Assembly (NCBI GenBank): GCA_027922465.2
Contig: BQMF02000213.1
Span: forward strand, 186,001 to 250,000
Length of the DNA: 64,000 nt
Direction: 5' to 3'
DNA from: Turritopsis dohrnii
Lineage: Eukaryota; Cnidaria; Hydrozoa; Anthoathecata; Oceaniidae
Position 1 is the first letter of the stretch; each line of letters begins with the position of its first letter. The position numbers and the translations under genes were made by a program. A model generated the notes under the pieces. It ran no database searches and was not told where the DNA came from. It saw only the letters and a program-made list of their open reading frames with translations. Below, one piece after another: positions 44,941 to 57,235 of this stretch.

Positions 44941-47160
44941 TGTCACTGACCCTATAGAACGTCAGTTATCCCTATTGCTTCTCAAGATCTGGAGATCGCG
45001 AATAAGTATAATAAGATTGCCCCCAAGGCGGCGTCACTCGCCACCCATGTTCAGTATGCATCGTGTCGCAGAATTAAACTCGTGTAAAAGTTTCTTTTCA
45101 GGCATTAATTTTTTAACTAATTTCTTACATTCAGAAAATTTAAAACATAAACAAATAGCAATATGGCTCAGATTATATAATCTATATGCAGAAGAGAAGT
45201 AACCTTTGTGTAAAAATAGCAAAAGCACAGAACTGCTTACCCAGGCAATACAAAACATTGAAAAACATTACGAAATGTGAATTGAAAATAAATCGATACC
45301 TTCCAACTGTGTTTTTTTTGTGTCAAAGTTACATTGGTTAGCAACCATTAATGAATTTTTAAAATGATAGTCTGTTCTTCCCAAAACCATTAACATCATG
45401 ATTAAAACCATGACTTTCATTCCTCGATGCTTTTTTTAGCATGCGTCCAGTTCATGAAAAATAAAATGAAGAATTGGCAATGATAAGTTTGCCCATGTTG
45501 TAGAGTGTTAAACATAACTGGTAATAATTTTTACCAGTTTTTGTCAATGTGAGTTGAACCGAGAGAGAGGATTAGTCAATTAAATTTCCCCTGGAGACAT
45601 AAAAGAATCAAACATCAAAATAATAATAAAAATTGGAACATCGAAATTCTCGATATTCCTTCTTTTTTGACCAAAACCATGTTTTTATGCCCAGAGATGA
45701 AATGAAGAACACATGCAAAACTATTTACCAAATCAGAATGAAAATTTTTACCCTGGAGATGCAAATTATAACCAAACATCGCAATACTTAAAATGCCCTA
45801 CTATTGACCATAAACTATTTTTTTGAAACACAGAAAATGCAAAGTAACTTGTATATACGTAAAACAAATCATAATAAAACTGAAAAAAGGTTTTGCAAAA
45901 TTACTTTTTACCCTGGAGCCGGAAACAAACATTGCAACACTTTAAATGCCCTACTTCATTCCATAATCATGTTTTTACAGGCAGAAGATTTAATGCTGAA
46001 ACAATTGGAAATACAACAGAAGTATATAGTATATAGTACTATACGCATATAGTATGTATACACAGAATAGAAGTAACTTTAGTGTAAAAAAGCAATACAT
46101 AATGCAGAACACAAAACCAAACATTGAATAGTGTAACAAAATGTGAATTGAAAACAAATCGATACCTTCCAACTGTGTTTCTTTCGTGCCGAAGTTACAT
46201 TGGACATTGAATTTTTAAAATCGATAATCTGTTCTTCACCAACCATCACCATCAACATCATGATCTAAACCATGAGTTTCATTTCTTTATTGTTATTTAT
46301 TTTTTATTTTGCTTTTCTAAAAGAAAAAAGATCTCAAATGCATATGATTCAAATATCTAATCGTATTATGACTCACAAACAAACAAAAAGGAACTTCGAG
46401 AACATATATTAAACTTAAAATCAATAATTGAATAACATACAAAAAACATAAACATACTATGACGATATCGAAAGAAAGCAAAAAAATCTAAAAAAACTTC
46501 AAGAACACATTTACCTTACGAATAATAATTAAAAACACAAACGTAATGGCAGAACTTCTATAGCTAAAGAGTTTATAACAAATGAAAACATTCGTATTTT
46601 CAAACTGAGTTCAAATCCCTCTGGCTTATTCAAAACACAACAGTAAACAACCCTTTATTTATCAAGCATATTAACTGTGTTCTAACTGAATCGATATATA
46701 ATATTTCAACTTCGCTTTAGTATAACTTCAAACAAAATAGGATACCTTTCACTGCCAATTCACATCAACATGTTAGCAAACAGCATTGATCATCTTCTGC
46801 AGCCGTTTTCAAACACTTCTTAACTCCTTACTTCTATATTCATATCTGTAAACAAATTACTAATACTTTTTTTACTTTCCAGCACATATATATTTATAAA
46901 ACACTTTCGCTACCATTTTTACAAACTGAACTGCTTTCTTTGTTTGGCAAAATTGCTCTTATGCTTCTATGGGAAGTAGTACCAGAAAAATTTCTGTATT
47001 TTCCAGTAGATTTTCTACTGTAAACACTGTTAATACCTCTGCAAACTTTCTTTACTTTCCAGCAAGTTTCTACTGTACATCCATCCACATTTTCTACTGC
47101 AAACATGTACGTACTAAATATACTTTCTTTCTGCCAAGCTGCAATGTTTTATTGCATTGA
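44941..47160 (-). repeat. Helitron-related composite repeat, unit X
   Basis: It opens with GTCAGTTATCCCTATTG and a degraded Helitron 3' end seen reversed (CCAAGGCGGCGTCACTCGCCACCCATG at about 45023). Internal blocks recur: TAGAAGTAACTTT..GTGTAAAAA...AAATCGATACCTTCCAACTGTG at about 45195-45310 and again at 46070-46180, and AAATGCCCTAC at about 45790 and 45947. The same blocks in the same order occur in unit Y (48640-49241 plus 54824 onward). No coding sequence found. It looks like a long non-autonomous element with internal tandem units. Confidence 0.65.
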
Positions 47161-47221
47161 AAAACATAAGTCAGGCTTCTTCATAAGTCAGACTTCTGTT
47201 TTCTGAATGTGATGTAAATCT

Positions 47222-48061
47222 TCTATATATTAATAACCGACTCTCCATCTATTTGTTTGTTTGTAAGTCATGCAAAATGGTAGATTAAGTTGTGAGCGAA
47301 ATTATTTCTTTTTTTGTGTGCGACGTGAGTTCGAAGCAAATACATTGCAACCCCAATCGAACGTGACTTTTTTTGTTTGATGAACTAATAGGAATAAGGT
47401 TTTGTTTTTATGATTATTCTTAGTTTTATATTCCACGTTGACTTGGCTTGGAAATCAGTACATCAACTAAATACAAAGAAACTAACTGATTAAACATTTT
47501 GGACAAAAAGCAGCAGTGGCAGAACGTGGCAGCATATGTTCGGTTTGCCACTAACTCTTGCCTGACTGTCTGAGACGGATGAACTTTTTTTTGAGCAATC
47601 AAAATGTTTAAAAACCGATAGGTAAAAAAAGAGTATCATACGAAAACAAAATAGTTTTTTTTTGCTTTTCTTTTGATAAATTATTTTCTTCTTTTAATTT
47701 TTAAGTGTTCTGATCGAACGTTTTTTTATTCTATTTATTCATTTAGCATGTTCCTTTTTTCTCTCCTCCCTGTGAACTTTTAAAGAAGAGAAACCATTTT
47801 CCCCCTGTTTGATAGCATCCATGTTAGAGTGCGTAACTTGTTTTAAAAAAAAACTAATAAAAGGTTGAAGTTTTCTCTCTCTACGTTTGAGTGTATTGTT
47901 ACACTGATAAAAGATTGGTTTTACCAGAGGTTGTGACTTCGAATCTGCTTCTGGTTGAACACAAGTTATACAAGCCATTTACAAGGAAATTTGACGTTTA
48001 TTGATAGAGTGATACAGAGCAGGTGGACATGGGCGGTGAGCGACGCCGCCTTGGCGGCTAG
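47222..48061 (+). mobile_element. Complete non-autonomous Helitron
   Basis: It begins TCTATATATTAATAACCGACTCTCC (preceding base T rather than A) and ends with the GGCGG hairpin, TTGGCGG, CTAG|T. The 840-bp body matches 26201-27138 throughout, including CCACGTTGACTTGGCTT and the GCCTGACTGTCTGAGACGG block. No protein coding. Confidence 0.85.
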
Positions 48062-48289
48062 TCCGTTAATAATAAGCCTTTTATGCATTTTAAGTACGTA
48101 AATAAACTTACAAAACTTCCCATCACCAGTTCGTCGTGAATAATAATTTCACAACGGATTCCGTTTTGATTTTCGGCAACCAATCATAATGGCGAAAAAA
48201 GAAATTCCTGCATTTTTATTGGTTTAAAAAGCGTGAGTTAAATTAAACGTCACACTTAGATTACGTAACATTAAAAAAAGTGTCGGTCA

Positions 48290-48420
48290 CCTCTGCGTAG
48301 TTTTACGACGAAAAGGGAAAAAATAAGGTTTTAATCGTGAAAAAAGTAAATATGTCACTCTCTAAAATAAAAGTGGGATGCACAATCGCGGATTATTATA
48401 ATAAGACTAGTAACTTGAGT
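48290..48420 (+). repeat. Dispersed repeat fragment (GTTTTACGACGAAAAGGG)
   Basis: CTCTGCGTAGTTTTACGACGAAAAGGGAAAAAATAAG...TATGTCACTCTCTAAAATAAAAGTGGGATGCACAATCGCGG. The first part recurs at 56420-56516. The second resembles the inverted ends of the insertion at 41338-42439 (CTCTCTAAAATA, GATGCACA). Probably the end of a related MITE. Confidence 0.65.
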
Positions 48421-48639
48421 AAAAGTTCTTTACAGCTTTAATTTTGAAAAAGATGTGCAGAAATCCTGCGTTCCTGTGTACGTAGCCCGTGATAAAAATC
48501 AAATCACGGAATTGTGAATGGAAAATGTTGTAGAGCTTGAAAACTGATCAAAAAAGTATATGGGATCGTTTGGCTGCGACCAACCATTGCAGAGATATCC
48601 TCGATCAAAGATTTTGATGACGTCATAGCCGCAGTACCA

Positions 48640-49241
48640 AATAAAATTTAGGCCCAAATGCTGTGTCACTCCATCACCCGTATTGCGTACCCTAAAAAGG
48701 TCAGTTATCCCTATTGGTTCTGCAGATACTTCCCCAAAAACGTCGCGTTCGATTGGGTATGCAATGCAATGATTCCCCGTGATCATAAAAAAATTGATGT
48801 CAAATGCCAGGCGTAGATCGCCACCCATGTTCAGTATGCGTTGTGTCGCAGAATTTAACTCGTGTAAAAGTTTCTTTTCAGGCATTAATTTTTTAATTCA
48901 TTTCTTACATTTAAAACAGAAAATTTAAGACTGAAACAAATAGCAATATGGCTCAGAGTATATATCTATATGCAGAAGAGAAGTAACTTTTGTGTAAAAA
49001 AAAAATGACAATATTTAACACAGAACTGTTCACCCAGACATACAACACCAAACATTTTAAATTGTAATTCCAAACAAATTGATACCTTCCAACTTTTTCT
49101 TTTATTCCTAAGTTACTACTGGACTGCAATCATTAATGAATTTTTGAAATGATATATAATAGTCTGTTCTTCCCAAAACCATCAACGTCATGATTAAAAC
49201 CATGAGTTTCATTTCTTTATGCTTTTTTTATTAATACCTAA
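48640..49241 (-). repeat. Helitron-related composite repeat, unit Y, left part
   Basis: It matches unit X: GTCAGTTATCCCTATTGGTTC, ATCGCCACCCATGTTCAGTATGCGTTGTGTCGCAGAATTTAACTCG and the GAGAAGTAACTTTTGTGTAAAAA block. It is interrupted at 49241 by the pogo-like transposon and continues at 54824. Confidence 0.7.
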
Positions 49242-49285
49242 GGGGACCCGTCCATATTCATCTCAAAATGCAAAACGTCAAATTG

Positions 49286-51120
49286 ATGTTATAACTTCAA
49301 CCCACCTACCCACTTGACATAACGTCAAGCGTAGTATAGTAATTGAAAACACAAAAAATTCAGAAACTTCATGACCCTAGATTTGCTTCTACCATGACAA
49401 AATCGCCGTCTTTGATATTTCTGTCGATGTCTTTTTAGCGCTTTTACCGCCCATCAAGGATCTATTTGCCGCCATAGGAGATGTGGAAGTAGGAGTTGTA
49501 AAACTTTAGCGGCCTTTTTTGTCCGAAATTTTGATTTAAAAAAAGCGATCAGTTTTTCGAGCTCTACAACATGGGTACACTTTTGAGTTGCGATTCTATG
49601 ATTAATTTTTTCGTCACGGGGTACGTACACGGGAATGGTGGATTTGACCTAATGTTTTCGAAGTTAAGTTCGGTGAAAAGTTTTTATCCGGGATATTAGT
49701 TTGGATGAAAATTTGAGAACATTATGGATTCCAAATTACAGGCTCCCGATTCCTCGATTTAACTAACATCCGACTGCAAGTTAAAGAGCACCCGGAAGAT
49801 CTGTATCAACGTATTGTGTCGTTTTTCGATGATAACCTTGTAACCATGGACAGTGGATTAACTCACCATGATGAACCGGTAGCTGTTGATGAAGACATTA
49901 CTCCGTCAATCGAGAGCATTATAACTTAGTTATGGCTCGATCGTATACATGCTGGTCTACCTGCATTAGTGAAGCAACGCTATGGTGCAGAGCTGCATAA
50001 TAGAACCTTAGCCTCACTGAAACCAGAAATTTCACAAGCCATGGATGCTTTACTGGAGAGTTACATACATCTGAAAAAACTCGTGTTATGCGCGCCCAGA
50101 TGTTCAACCGTTGACCTCCACCACCTCGTGCATTCTCAGTCGTACTGCTAACCGTCCTGGTCATGATAACCACTGGTTGTCCCAATGTCGTTTCTTGCCG
50201 GAAGCTGACCGCCGCTGTATGACGAAAATACGAACCGTTAAAGTAGATTGCCCCAGTGAAGAGTTTGCTGACTTGCATGCTTAAGATTTTTGAAGTCGTT
50301 AAAAAAGTTTTTTGTGACGGTTTCGACGGTGGCAATGTTTGACGCTCAATGTACTCATTTATGGTGCATTGATCTCCTTTGATACTGCTCCAATCCTTCA
50401 AGGCAGCTTTCAAGAAGTCCTGTTTTCGTGAATACTTATAGTGATTGATCTGCTAATTCTTGTTTACGTACTTTTCGTAAGTATTTTTGGGACTTCTAAA
50501 ATATGGTTGGACTTTTGAAGGCTTTCCAAACAGGGTTAATTGCGTTGCCATGATCTAAAATTAAAGAAATTTTTGTTTAAGTGTTTTTGATGTAAACCTT
50601 TTTCATTTTTCATTTCAAATAAGATCAATAAGTTAAGAACGTTTTTAAATTGCGTACCTTTTCGCAAGAATCCAATACAGAAACAGGAACTGTCAGAAAA
50701 TATCAAATCAATTTTCCCTCAAAGATCTTCCATCAACAAAATAATACATTCGAAATTCGATTTTCGATAAAATTTAAACTTGCAGTGGAATGACATCATT
50801 TCCCGCCAAATCAAAACATTCTTTTCACCAAATTGGCGTCTACGCAGCAATAGGTATTTGTTTTCCGTTTTAAGGTAATCTTTGAATTTTAGTAATATGT
50901 GCCAGCAAAGGTTGAGAAACAGTGAAATTTTGCTCGATTTCGAAGAGGCCAGAACGAAAACGAAGCTGCAATGAATGGTTATTGAGTGTTGACTGGAAGT
51001 TGGTTCCAAATTGTTTCATTTTATATTCTTTTTTTACTTGTGAAAAATTGACAGAGTACTTCAGCCAAACGTCAAATGGATTCATAAATTACCCACCCAC
51101 CCACCCATAACTTCAATTTG
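49286..51120. mobile_element. Insertion nested in the pogo-like element
   Basis: Its ends are inverted: ACGTCAAATTGATGTTATAACTTCAACCCACC at the left and CCCACCCATAACTTCAATTTGACGT at the right. Inside are a copy of the GGGATA-TAGT repeat also found at 1-146 (49578-49692) and a retroelement gag remnant (49715-50290). No transposase seen; the exact target duplication is unclear. Confidence 0.65.
49715..50290 (+). pseudogene. LTR-type retroelement gag remnant
   Basis: The plus strand reads LTNIRLQVKEHPEDLYQRIV, then [17 protein letters not shown] text (actual [20 protein letters not shown]), [18 protein letters not shown] and, after shifts, NHWLSQCRFLPEADRRCM. These blocks recall the capsid and knuckle-adjacent region of cnidarian Ty3/gypsy-like Gag proteins. 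One in-frame TAG occurs near 49927, with at least two frameshifts. No protease, RT or LTRs were found nearby. The family call is from memory and tentative. Confidence 0.5.
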
Positions 51121-51640
51121 ACGTTCCGTCAATCTTCCTAACTTCGGACATTCTTCCAAACTTTGGATATGCTAATAAAACAGACCTGTCTAGTACACAA
51201 AATGTACATGAACACTCAACCATGTCACAAAAAATACTAACATATTAGATGAAGCAGATAAAAGATGTTGAAACGCAATTAGTAAGCGTGAAGCGTGAAG
51301 CGCAATAAGCGTGAAGAAAAAAGTGATTTTAGATATCCATTTTTTTCGAATTGTTTTACAAAAGATGTCATATACCCTAGAGTATCATTGAAAAAAGCAA
51401 GTTTGCCGGAGTCCAAGCTTAAAAAGTATAATTTTATGTCCAAAAATTAACTAGAAAACACTCTGCCACAGAGATTTTAGATCCTAATTTTGTATGAACC
51501 AATGAAATTGAAGGGGGAAATCGTGCATCGGTTTGGTTAGTAGCTATAAATCATGAGAAACATCGAGGTTACTCCTTTGCTTATATGCGTGTGTGAAAAG
51601 TTGGCATTCGTCTGGATCACAATCACGGTAAACGTCGATC

Positions 51641-53364
51641 ATGTCGTCAACATACGCCAAGTCTGATTTAGACGCCGCTCTACTGGCCATAAATAATGGC
51701 TGCACATACAGATATGCTGCAGAAACATACAATTTTCCCAAGTCAACCTTGCTCGAAAAGGTTAAAAAAAGGCATGCAGGGAAAGTTGGTTGTCCTACTG
51801 CTTTAGCCAAAGAGGTTGAGGCTAAATTAGTTACTGTGGTTGAGTTTCTAGCGAAATGGCGATGCCCTGTCGATAAGATGGAAGTAAGGCAGTTAGTTAA
51901 AGATTTCTTGAATAAAAGAAATGTAATTGTCAAAGTTTTTAAAAATAACTGCCCTGGTGAAAAGTGGGTGACCGGCTTCTTGAAACGGCACGACTTAACG
52001 TTAAGACTGCCCGATAAACTAAAACCTGCTAGGGCTTCCGTCACAGAAAACAAATTGATGGTAAGGATGATACTGTTATAGAAAAAAGAATAATAAATAA
52101 ACAGTCTTATGATATTCAATCTCTTTATTTGCAGCAATATTACGAAAACTTGGGTGAGGCGCTTAATCGCGTCCCGCCCCATAACATATACAATTATGAT
52201 GAAACCAATGTGTGCGATGATCGGAAAAGAAAACAGGTTTTAGTACCCAGAAACCGTTTTGAAAACCGGCATCGAGTGGAGAAGAAACAGGAATATTCGA
52301 AGCAAACTTTTAGGTATTTTGGATTTTTATCTTCCACCAATAGTAATCTGCATAGATTAAATATTTCTAAATTCTTATCAATAATTTAGTGCCATGTTTT
52401 GCGGAAATGCCACTGGGAATTATTTGCCGCCCATGATCGTTTATAAAGCAAAACATCTCTACGAAAATTGGCAGAAAGGTGGGCCCGATAACGCCGTTTA
52501 TGGTGCCACAAAGTAGACAATTTAGGAGCGCATTTTTCAGAATCTGTCATTGATCACAGCGTGAAAAACAACATAGGATTCATTACGATGCGTCCTAATT
52601 CCACACATTTGTGTCAGCCGTTGCATGTTGCAGTCTTCAGAGGATTGAAATGCACGTGGGTGAAAGTTTTCACAGAGCGGAGGCTGCTACATCCAGTGGG
52701 CCCTATTGGCAAGACGGAATTCCCGGGACTCCTTCGAAATCTTGTGTCAATATTGAGTGGGAGTTCTTTGATCTTCGGTTTCTGGGCGACAGGGATTTAT
52801 CCGATTGACAGGGATAAAGATTTAAAACGAATCACAAGAATTACTGATTTAGTAAGTTTCATTCAGTTTTTCGAAAAATTCTTCACTCATTTTTCTACTT
52901 CATCAAATATGAAGCCTTTAGTTACAATTGATTATTTTATTTCGAAATACAGCCGTACAATTTCGAGTGAATGGTTAGTTACTTTCAAAACATTACAATA
53001 TTGTGCTTTCCAGGAGAATGAAGATGATAAAGTTGGTGGACCATCCATCAAAGAGTGTCTATCAGAAGCTGTGTTGGCAAAGATAACGACTGTGTCTCCA
53101 CCATCAAAAAGAAGACGTGAATCAAGAATAACGCCAGGAAAAGCGATCCAGCTACAAGACATGAAGAAGATCTCATTATTTTCGGACAAAACCTGGTTTT
53201 GCTGCCGATGCAAGGCATTCCATGCTAAACGAGGGGAAAATTTTAAACGGATCGCTTGCGATCAATATTACAGGGTGTTTTACCTAAAATGTTCCGGTAT
53301 TGTGTATAGGAACGAAGATGACGTTAGCATCGATACTCTGGACTTTACGTGCGATTTGTGCTGA
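51641..53364 (+). pseudogene. Pogo-like transposase (Psq HTH, DDE, PHD-like C-terminus)
   Basis: Exon 1 (ATG 51641 to about 52063) encodes a Psq/CENP-B-type helix-turn-helix (YAAETYNFPKSTLLEKVKKR) and a second DNA-binding helix set (WVTGFLKRH). Exon 2 starts at about 52134 after TTTGCAG and reads IYNYDETNV with the first D. A GTATTT/TTTAG intron (52314-52389) leads to CGNATGNYLPPMIVYKAKHLYE. A deletion near 52515 joins to VDNLGAHFSE (second D). Then comes HLCQPLHVAVF, where the third catalytic D has become H. The C-terminal CCRCKAFH...FTCDLC resembles a PHD finger with some ligands lost. Inactive by deletion, frame break and the D-to-H change. Confidence 0.8.
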
Positions 53365-53772
53365 ATGTTGTGATTTTTACTTTGTATTAATAAATTTACG
53401 CATTGCTGAATGATGAAAATTAAATTTTGTGTCTTAACAAAAAATGAAATTTCATTGCTTCAACTATTTAATGAAGAACCAATACTTGTAACATAGTAAG
53501 CCTTAACAGCACGTTTTCTAATTTTGTGGATTTCAAAAGACAAGGTAGCGAACTGTTTAAATTAGAACTAAGGCTTGAAAATATCAAAGTATCAAACGAA
53601 TGAGGTTAATGACTGATTGGTTCTCTCCTGAACGTTTCCTTGTAGAAAAACTTTTCTAGCTGTTTATTGGTAACAGACAACTATAATAGGATGATTTTCA
53701 AATGATTTTGGATTGGGATGGACCTTTCTTGAACTTCCGTTTAAACATCGTGATGTGGATAAGCGAACAAGA

Positions 53773-53953
53773 CCATGTTCACATGTATCGGATAGATATC
53801 ATTTCGGAACAATTTCCATGCCGGATAGACGTTTTGTTCACATTGTTCCAAAGTTATCCGTTATTAAAATTGAAATGATTCCGTTCCGCTGCAAACAGTG
53901 AAATGATTTAGTTCTGATGTCGGAACAAAAGCTATCCGATACGTGTGAACATA
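53773..53953. repeat. Inverted repeat, small foldback element
   Basis: CCATGTTCACATGTATCGGATAG at the left and CTATCCGATACGTGTGAACATAG at the right face each other about 180 bp apart inside the pogo-like element. Internal words GGAACAA and TATCCG also repeat in both orientations. Probably a MITE remnant. Confidence 0.6.
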
Positions 53954-54823
53954 GTCCAAGTATCAAGTAAATTTAGGAAATGTCTATTACCTCTTGGTAG
54001 AAAGAGGGCATTCTCTATTGTCTATTCACGTAGTGGCGGCACTCTTCAATTTTCGATATCGGATAAATGTTCTGCCGAGTACATGAGGAGGTCGGCATAT
54101 CTAGTATTATGAAACAAAATCATTCCGTAACTTTGCTTAAAGTGAGATGATTCCGTTGCAAAGCGTTCGTTTGTACCATTAAACCTTTAGGATGGTCTGT
54201 GTTCAAGAAATAAGTTTATGCAATGCAGTGTGTCCTTGGTGGGCCCTAAGTGGAAAGCCTTCGAATTTGGGCTCTCGGATCCTGAGAATATCCCATTTCA
54301 CTGCACTTGTTTCAAAACGCTAAACAAGCCTTATGAATTTGTGTTGAAAGTACACACAATAAAAGACCATTGAGATTAATATCACTTTATTCCCAGGACT
54401 TTCATCGATGTCTTCCAAAATTCCATAACTCGAAGTAGAACAAGCTTTTTAGACGTTCTTCAGAAAATACTTTAAAAAGCCTAAAAACACGATAAGTATG
54501 TGTTACCTGAAACATTTGCATGAATTCTATTAGATCCGTTGTTTAGATAGAGCCTTAAATCAGAGACGTAATTATAATTCACATTATAATTGTTCTGCGT
54601 TATTGCGTGCAACATTGCTCTCAAGCATATAGTCAACTAATTCAAATATTTGATTTTTGTGAAGTTTTAAATTTAGTTTAATTGACAGTGCTGTATGGAT
54701 TATTATTGATGTGGTTTGTATTTTGCGGATATGTTTTTTTTATGTCCGAAGTTTGGAACGATGTCCGAAGTTAGGAAGATTGACGGTTTTGCGTTCTGAG
54801 ATGAATATGGACGGGTCCCCTAA

Positions 54824-57127
54824 AAAATTAATACTTCAATTGTAATACCGAAAAACCTAATCATGCTATAACAATATTGAAATAAAAAACAAAACAAAAA
54901 GAAAGAAAAAAACAAAAAGAAAATTCAAGTACCCATTTATCCTAAAGATAACAATTAAAAACAAAATTTGTATAGGTCGGAACGTCCATAAAGTCACCCG
55001 ATACTGTGAGTCAATACGGGTTCACTCAACACTGGAGCTGAACAGAATAAAGACTTTTACCTGGTATACACACAACCAAACATCAAATACAAATTAATAA
55101 AAATAATTGAAACAACAAAATGCCCTACTTTGACCAAAACCATAATTGAATACCCAGAAGATATTAAAAGCAACAAATAAAAACATAATGCTAAACTTGT
55201 ATACCCAGCAAGTATGTAGCAATTACCATAACACAAAATAATGAATGCCGTAAACAAATATAAACTAAAGAAAAATATACCCCAGCAATGCTTCTTTTTT
55301 GTAGTACAATCACAATGAAATACATAATCCATTCTTCTCTTAACTTACCTTCTCAACATCATAGTTTAACCATGTGTTTCATTTATACATTTATATATTT
55401 GTTTTATATATACGCTTTTTCTTTTCTGACCTTAAAAGAAAAAGATTTCAGTGAAGAACAGCTAAAATGCTAACTACTACTGCAACCATATTTAAGCAAA
55501 CCAAAATAAAAGGCATAAATGGCTGGCAAAAAGGCATGCAGACAAAACATCAACCATCGTCAATAGATACAATTTGACAGCATAACACGTTCCCTACTTC
55601 CACAGCTATGGGAAAGGAAAACAGTCATAGGTGTGGGACCATTTTTAATTGATCTGTAAATAAATAAATCAAATCAAATCTTCTTTGCTAACTATAAAAA
55701 TAATAATAGCGCGTGTTACCAAAACAAATTACTCTCGTCTTCGTTTTTCATCCAGTAGCATATAAACTAAACGAAAGAACTCATATAATAAGATATCCAT
55801 TCAAAGCTATAGTATTTAATCTTTCAAAACTAAATTAAAGCCATTCCTTACTGTGTAAATAAACATCATTTTGTTCTGCATTTCTTTACTACACTTTCTT
55901 CCGTATAGCGATATTTGATAACTAAAACGTAAACAAACATTTAAATACATTTAAATACAAATACATGTTTCTAACTTGTTCTTTTATTAATCAAAAATAA
56001 AAGTTTTATAATAATACCTTGTTCGTTCGATCTTTCTGCAGCTAAATTTTTAAAAACTTCACTGCACTTCTTCTGTATATCTAAATCTAAATTTCACTAT
56101 GATTTTGCATTGTAAACAAACAACTAAATCACTTACATGTGCTACCCGTGTTCTTTTATTTACCTAAAATACAATAGCAGTAAAAGTTCAGCAATTAACA
56201 CGATAATAAAACATTTTGTAATAATAAAACATTCGTATGCATACAAACCTGTGTTTCTTCGTGAAGTTCACAACGAAGAAATGAAAATCCGTTATTAACG
56301 ACCGAAATTTTTGGAATGTGTCAGCCAATCAAATGAGCACATTTTAAGAGTTTTCCTTTATCAGCCAATGAAATTGATCAGAGACCGGATTTCCCCATTT
56401 ACTAATCGTAAAAAAACGCTCTTGCCTCTGCGTGGTTTTACGACGAAAAGGGAAAAAATAAGAAGGATTTGACCGTGAAAAAATGTAAATATGTCACTCT
56501 CTAAAATAAAAGTAAATAAGTGGTTTGATGTTGTGTTATATGAACAATAATCTGACCGAGTTTCAACTTAACAGAACTAACAAATCACAAGATTTTAGCA
56601 TTACTCTGATTCAGATGCTTTTAGATTCTGGTCGATAAAGTACTCTCTTGTCCGGAACAAAATTGACACCATGGCAATTATACTCGTAATACATCAGAGT
56701 TTCCAAAAATGTATAGGTTTTGTTTCTAACTATTTACGCACTAAGGTTTATGCCAGAAAGTTAGTCTGGAAATGATACACTAAGACTAAGATATTGCAGT
56801 AAGTTTTCAGAAAATAGAACTAATGGGAGACTTCACATGTAACAAACATTTCTGAACTTGACCTGAAACGAATTTCAGATCATGTTTTACGGTTTCCCAT
56901 AACACCAAAAAAAATTGGACGAAATATCATTTTGTGTGCAATCATTAAGTTAAGCAACAGGAATTAAAGACTTCCGTACAAGCAAACAACTAGTGTAAGA
57001 TGAATTAGCGCATATTCAGGGTGCCCAATACAACAATGGAAGTTATTAATGAAGGTGGGAATGCTTAAATTCATGTGAAATCACAATATGCATTTCCATG
57101 CCGTTCATAGAATATATATAAAACTAG
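54824..57127 (-). repeat. Helitron-related composite repeat, unit Y, right part
   Basis: It resumes unit Y after the pogo-like element with CAAGTACCCATTTATCCTAAAGATAACAATTAAAAACA, corresponding to 46500-46535 in unit X, and AAATGCCCTACTTTGACCAAAACCAT, also found in X. It includes the GTTTTACGACGAAAAGGG block at 56430. At 57124 there is a reversed Helitron 3' terminus (ACTAGCCGCCCAGGCGGCGTCGCTCGCC) that belongs to a further minus-strand element running rightward. No genes seen across about 2.3 kb. Confidence 0.6.
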
Positions 57128-57235
57128 CCGCCCAGGCGGCGTCGCTCGCCACTTGTGTTCAACATGCGTCCAGTTCACAAAAAATTAAATTAAGGAATTG
57201 GCCCAAAATTCTCATGAAAAAGTGTTGACAATACT
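57124..57235 (-). mobile_element. Helitron 3' terminus, minus strand
   Basis: The minus strand ends ...GGCGAGCGACGCCGCCTGGGCGG-CTAG with a host T adjacent (plus strand A at 57123). The following AACATGCGTCCAGTTCACAAAAAATTAAATTAAGGAATTGG resembles 45437-45480. The 5' end was not located. Confidence 0.7.

Larger units (their letters stand above)
49242..54820 (+). mobile_element. Pogo-like transposon with nested insertion
   Basis: Ends GGGGACCCGTCCATATTCATCTCA (49242) and TGAGATGAATATGGACGGGTCCCC (to 54820) are perfect inverted copies over 24 bp, and similarity extends further inward (GCAAAAC-GTCA). TAA borders both ends. The subterminal CCGTCAATCTTCCTAACTTCGGACAT block, which should follow the left end directly, appears only at 51127. 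This shows that about 1.83 kb was inserted there later. The transposase gene (51641-53364) lies on the plus strand. The element split an older Helitron-related repeat (unit Y). Confidence 0.85.

Noticed and set aside
49919..50413. Minus-strand ORF of 164 residues
   Set aside because: The plus strand carries gag-like motifs over the same bases; the minus reading has no recognisable features.
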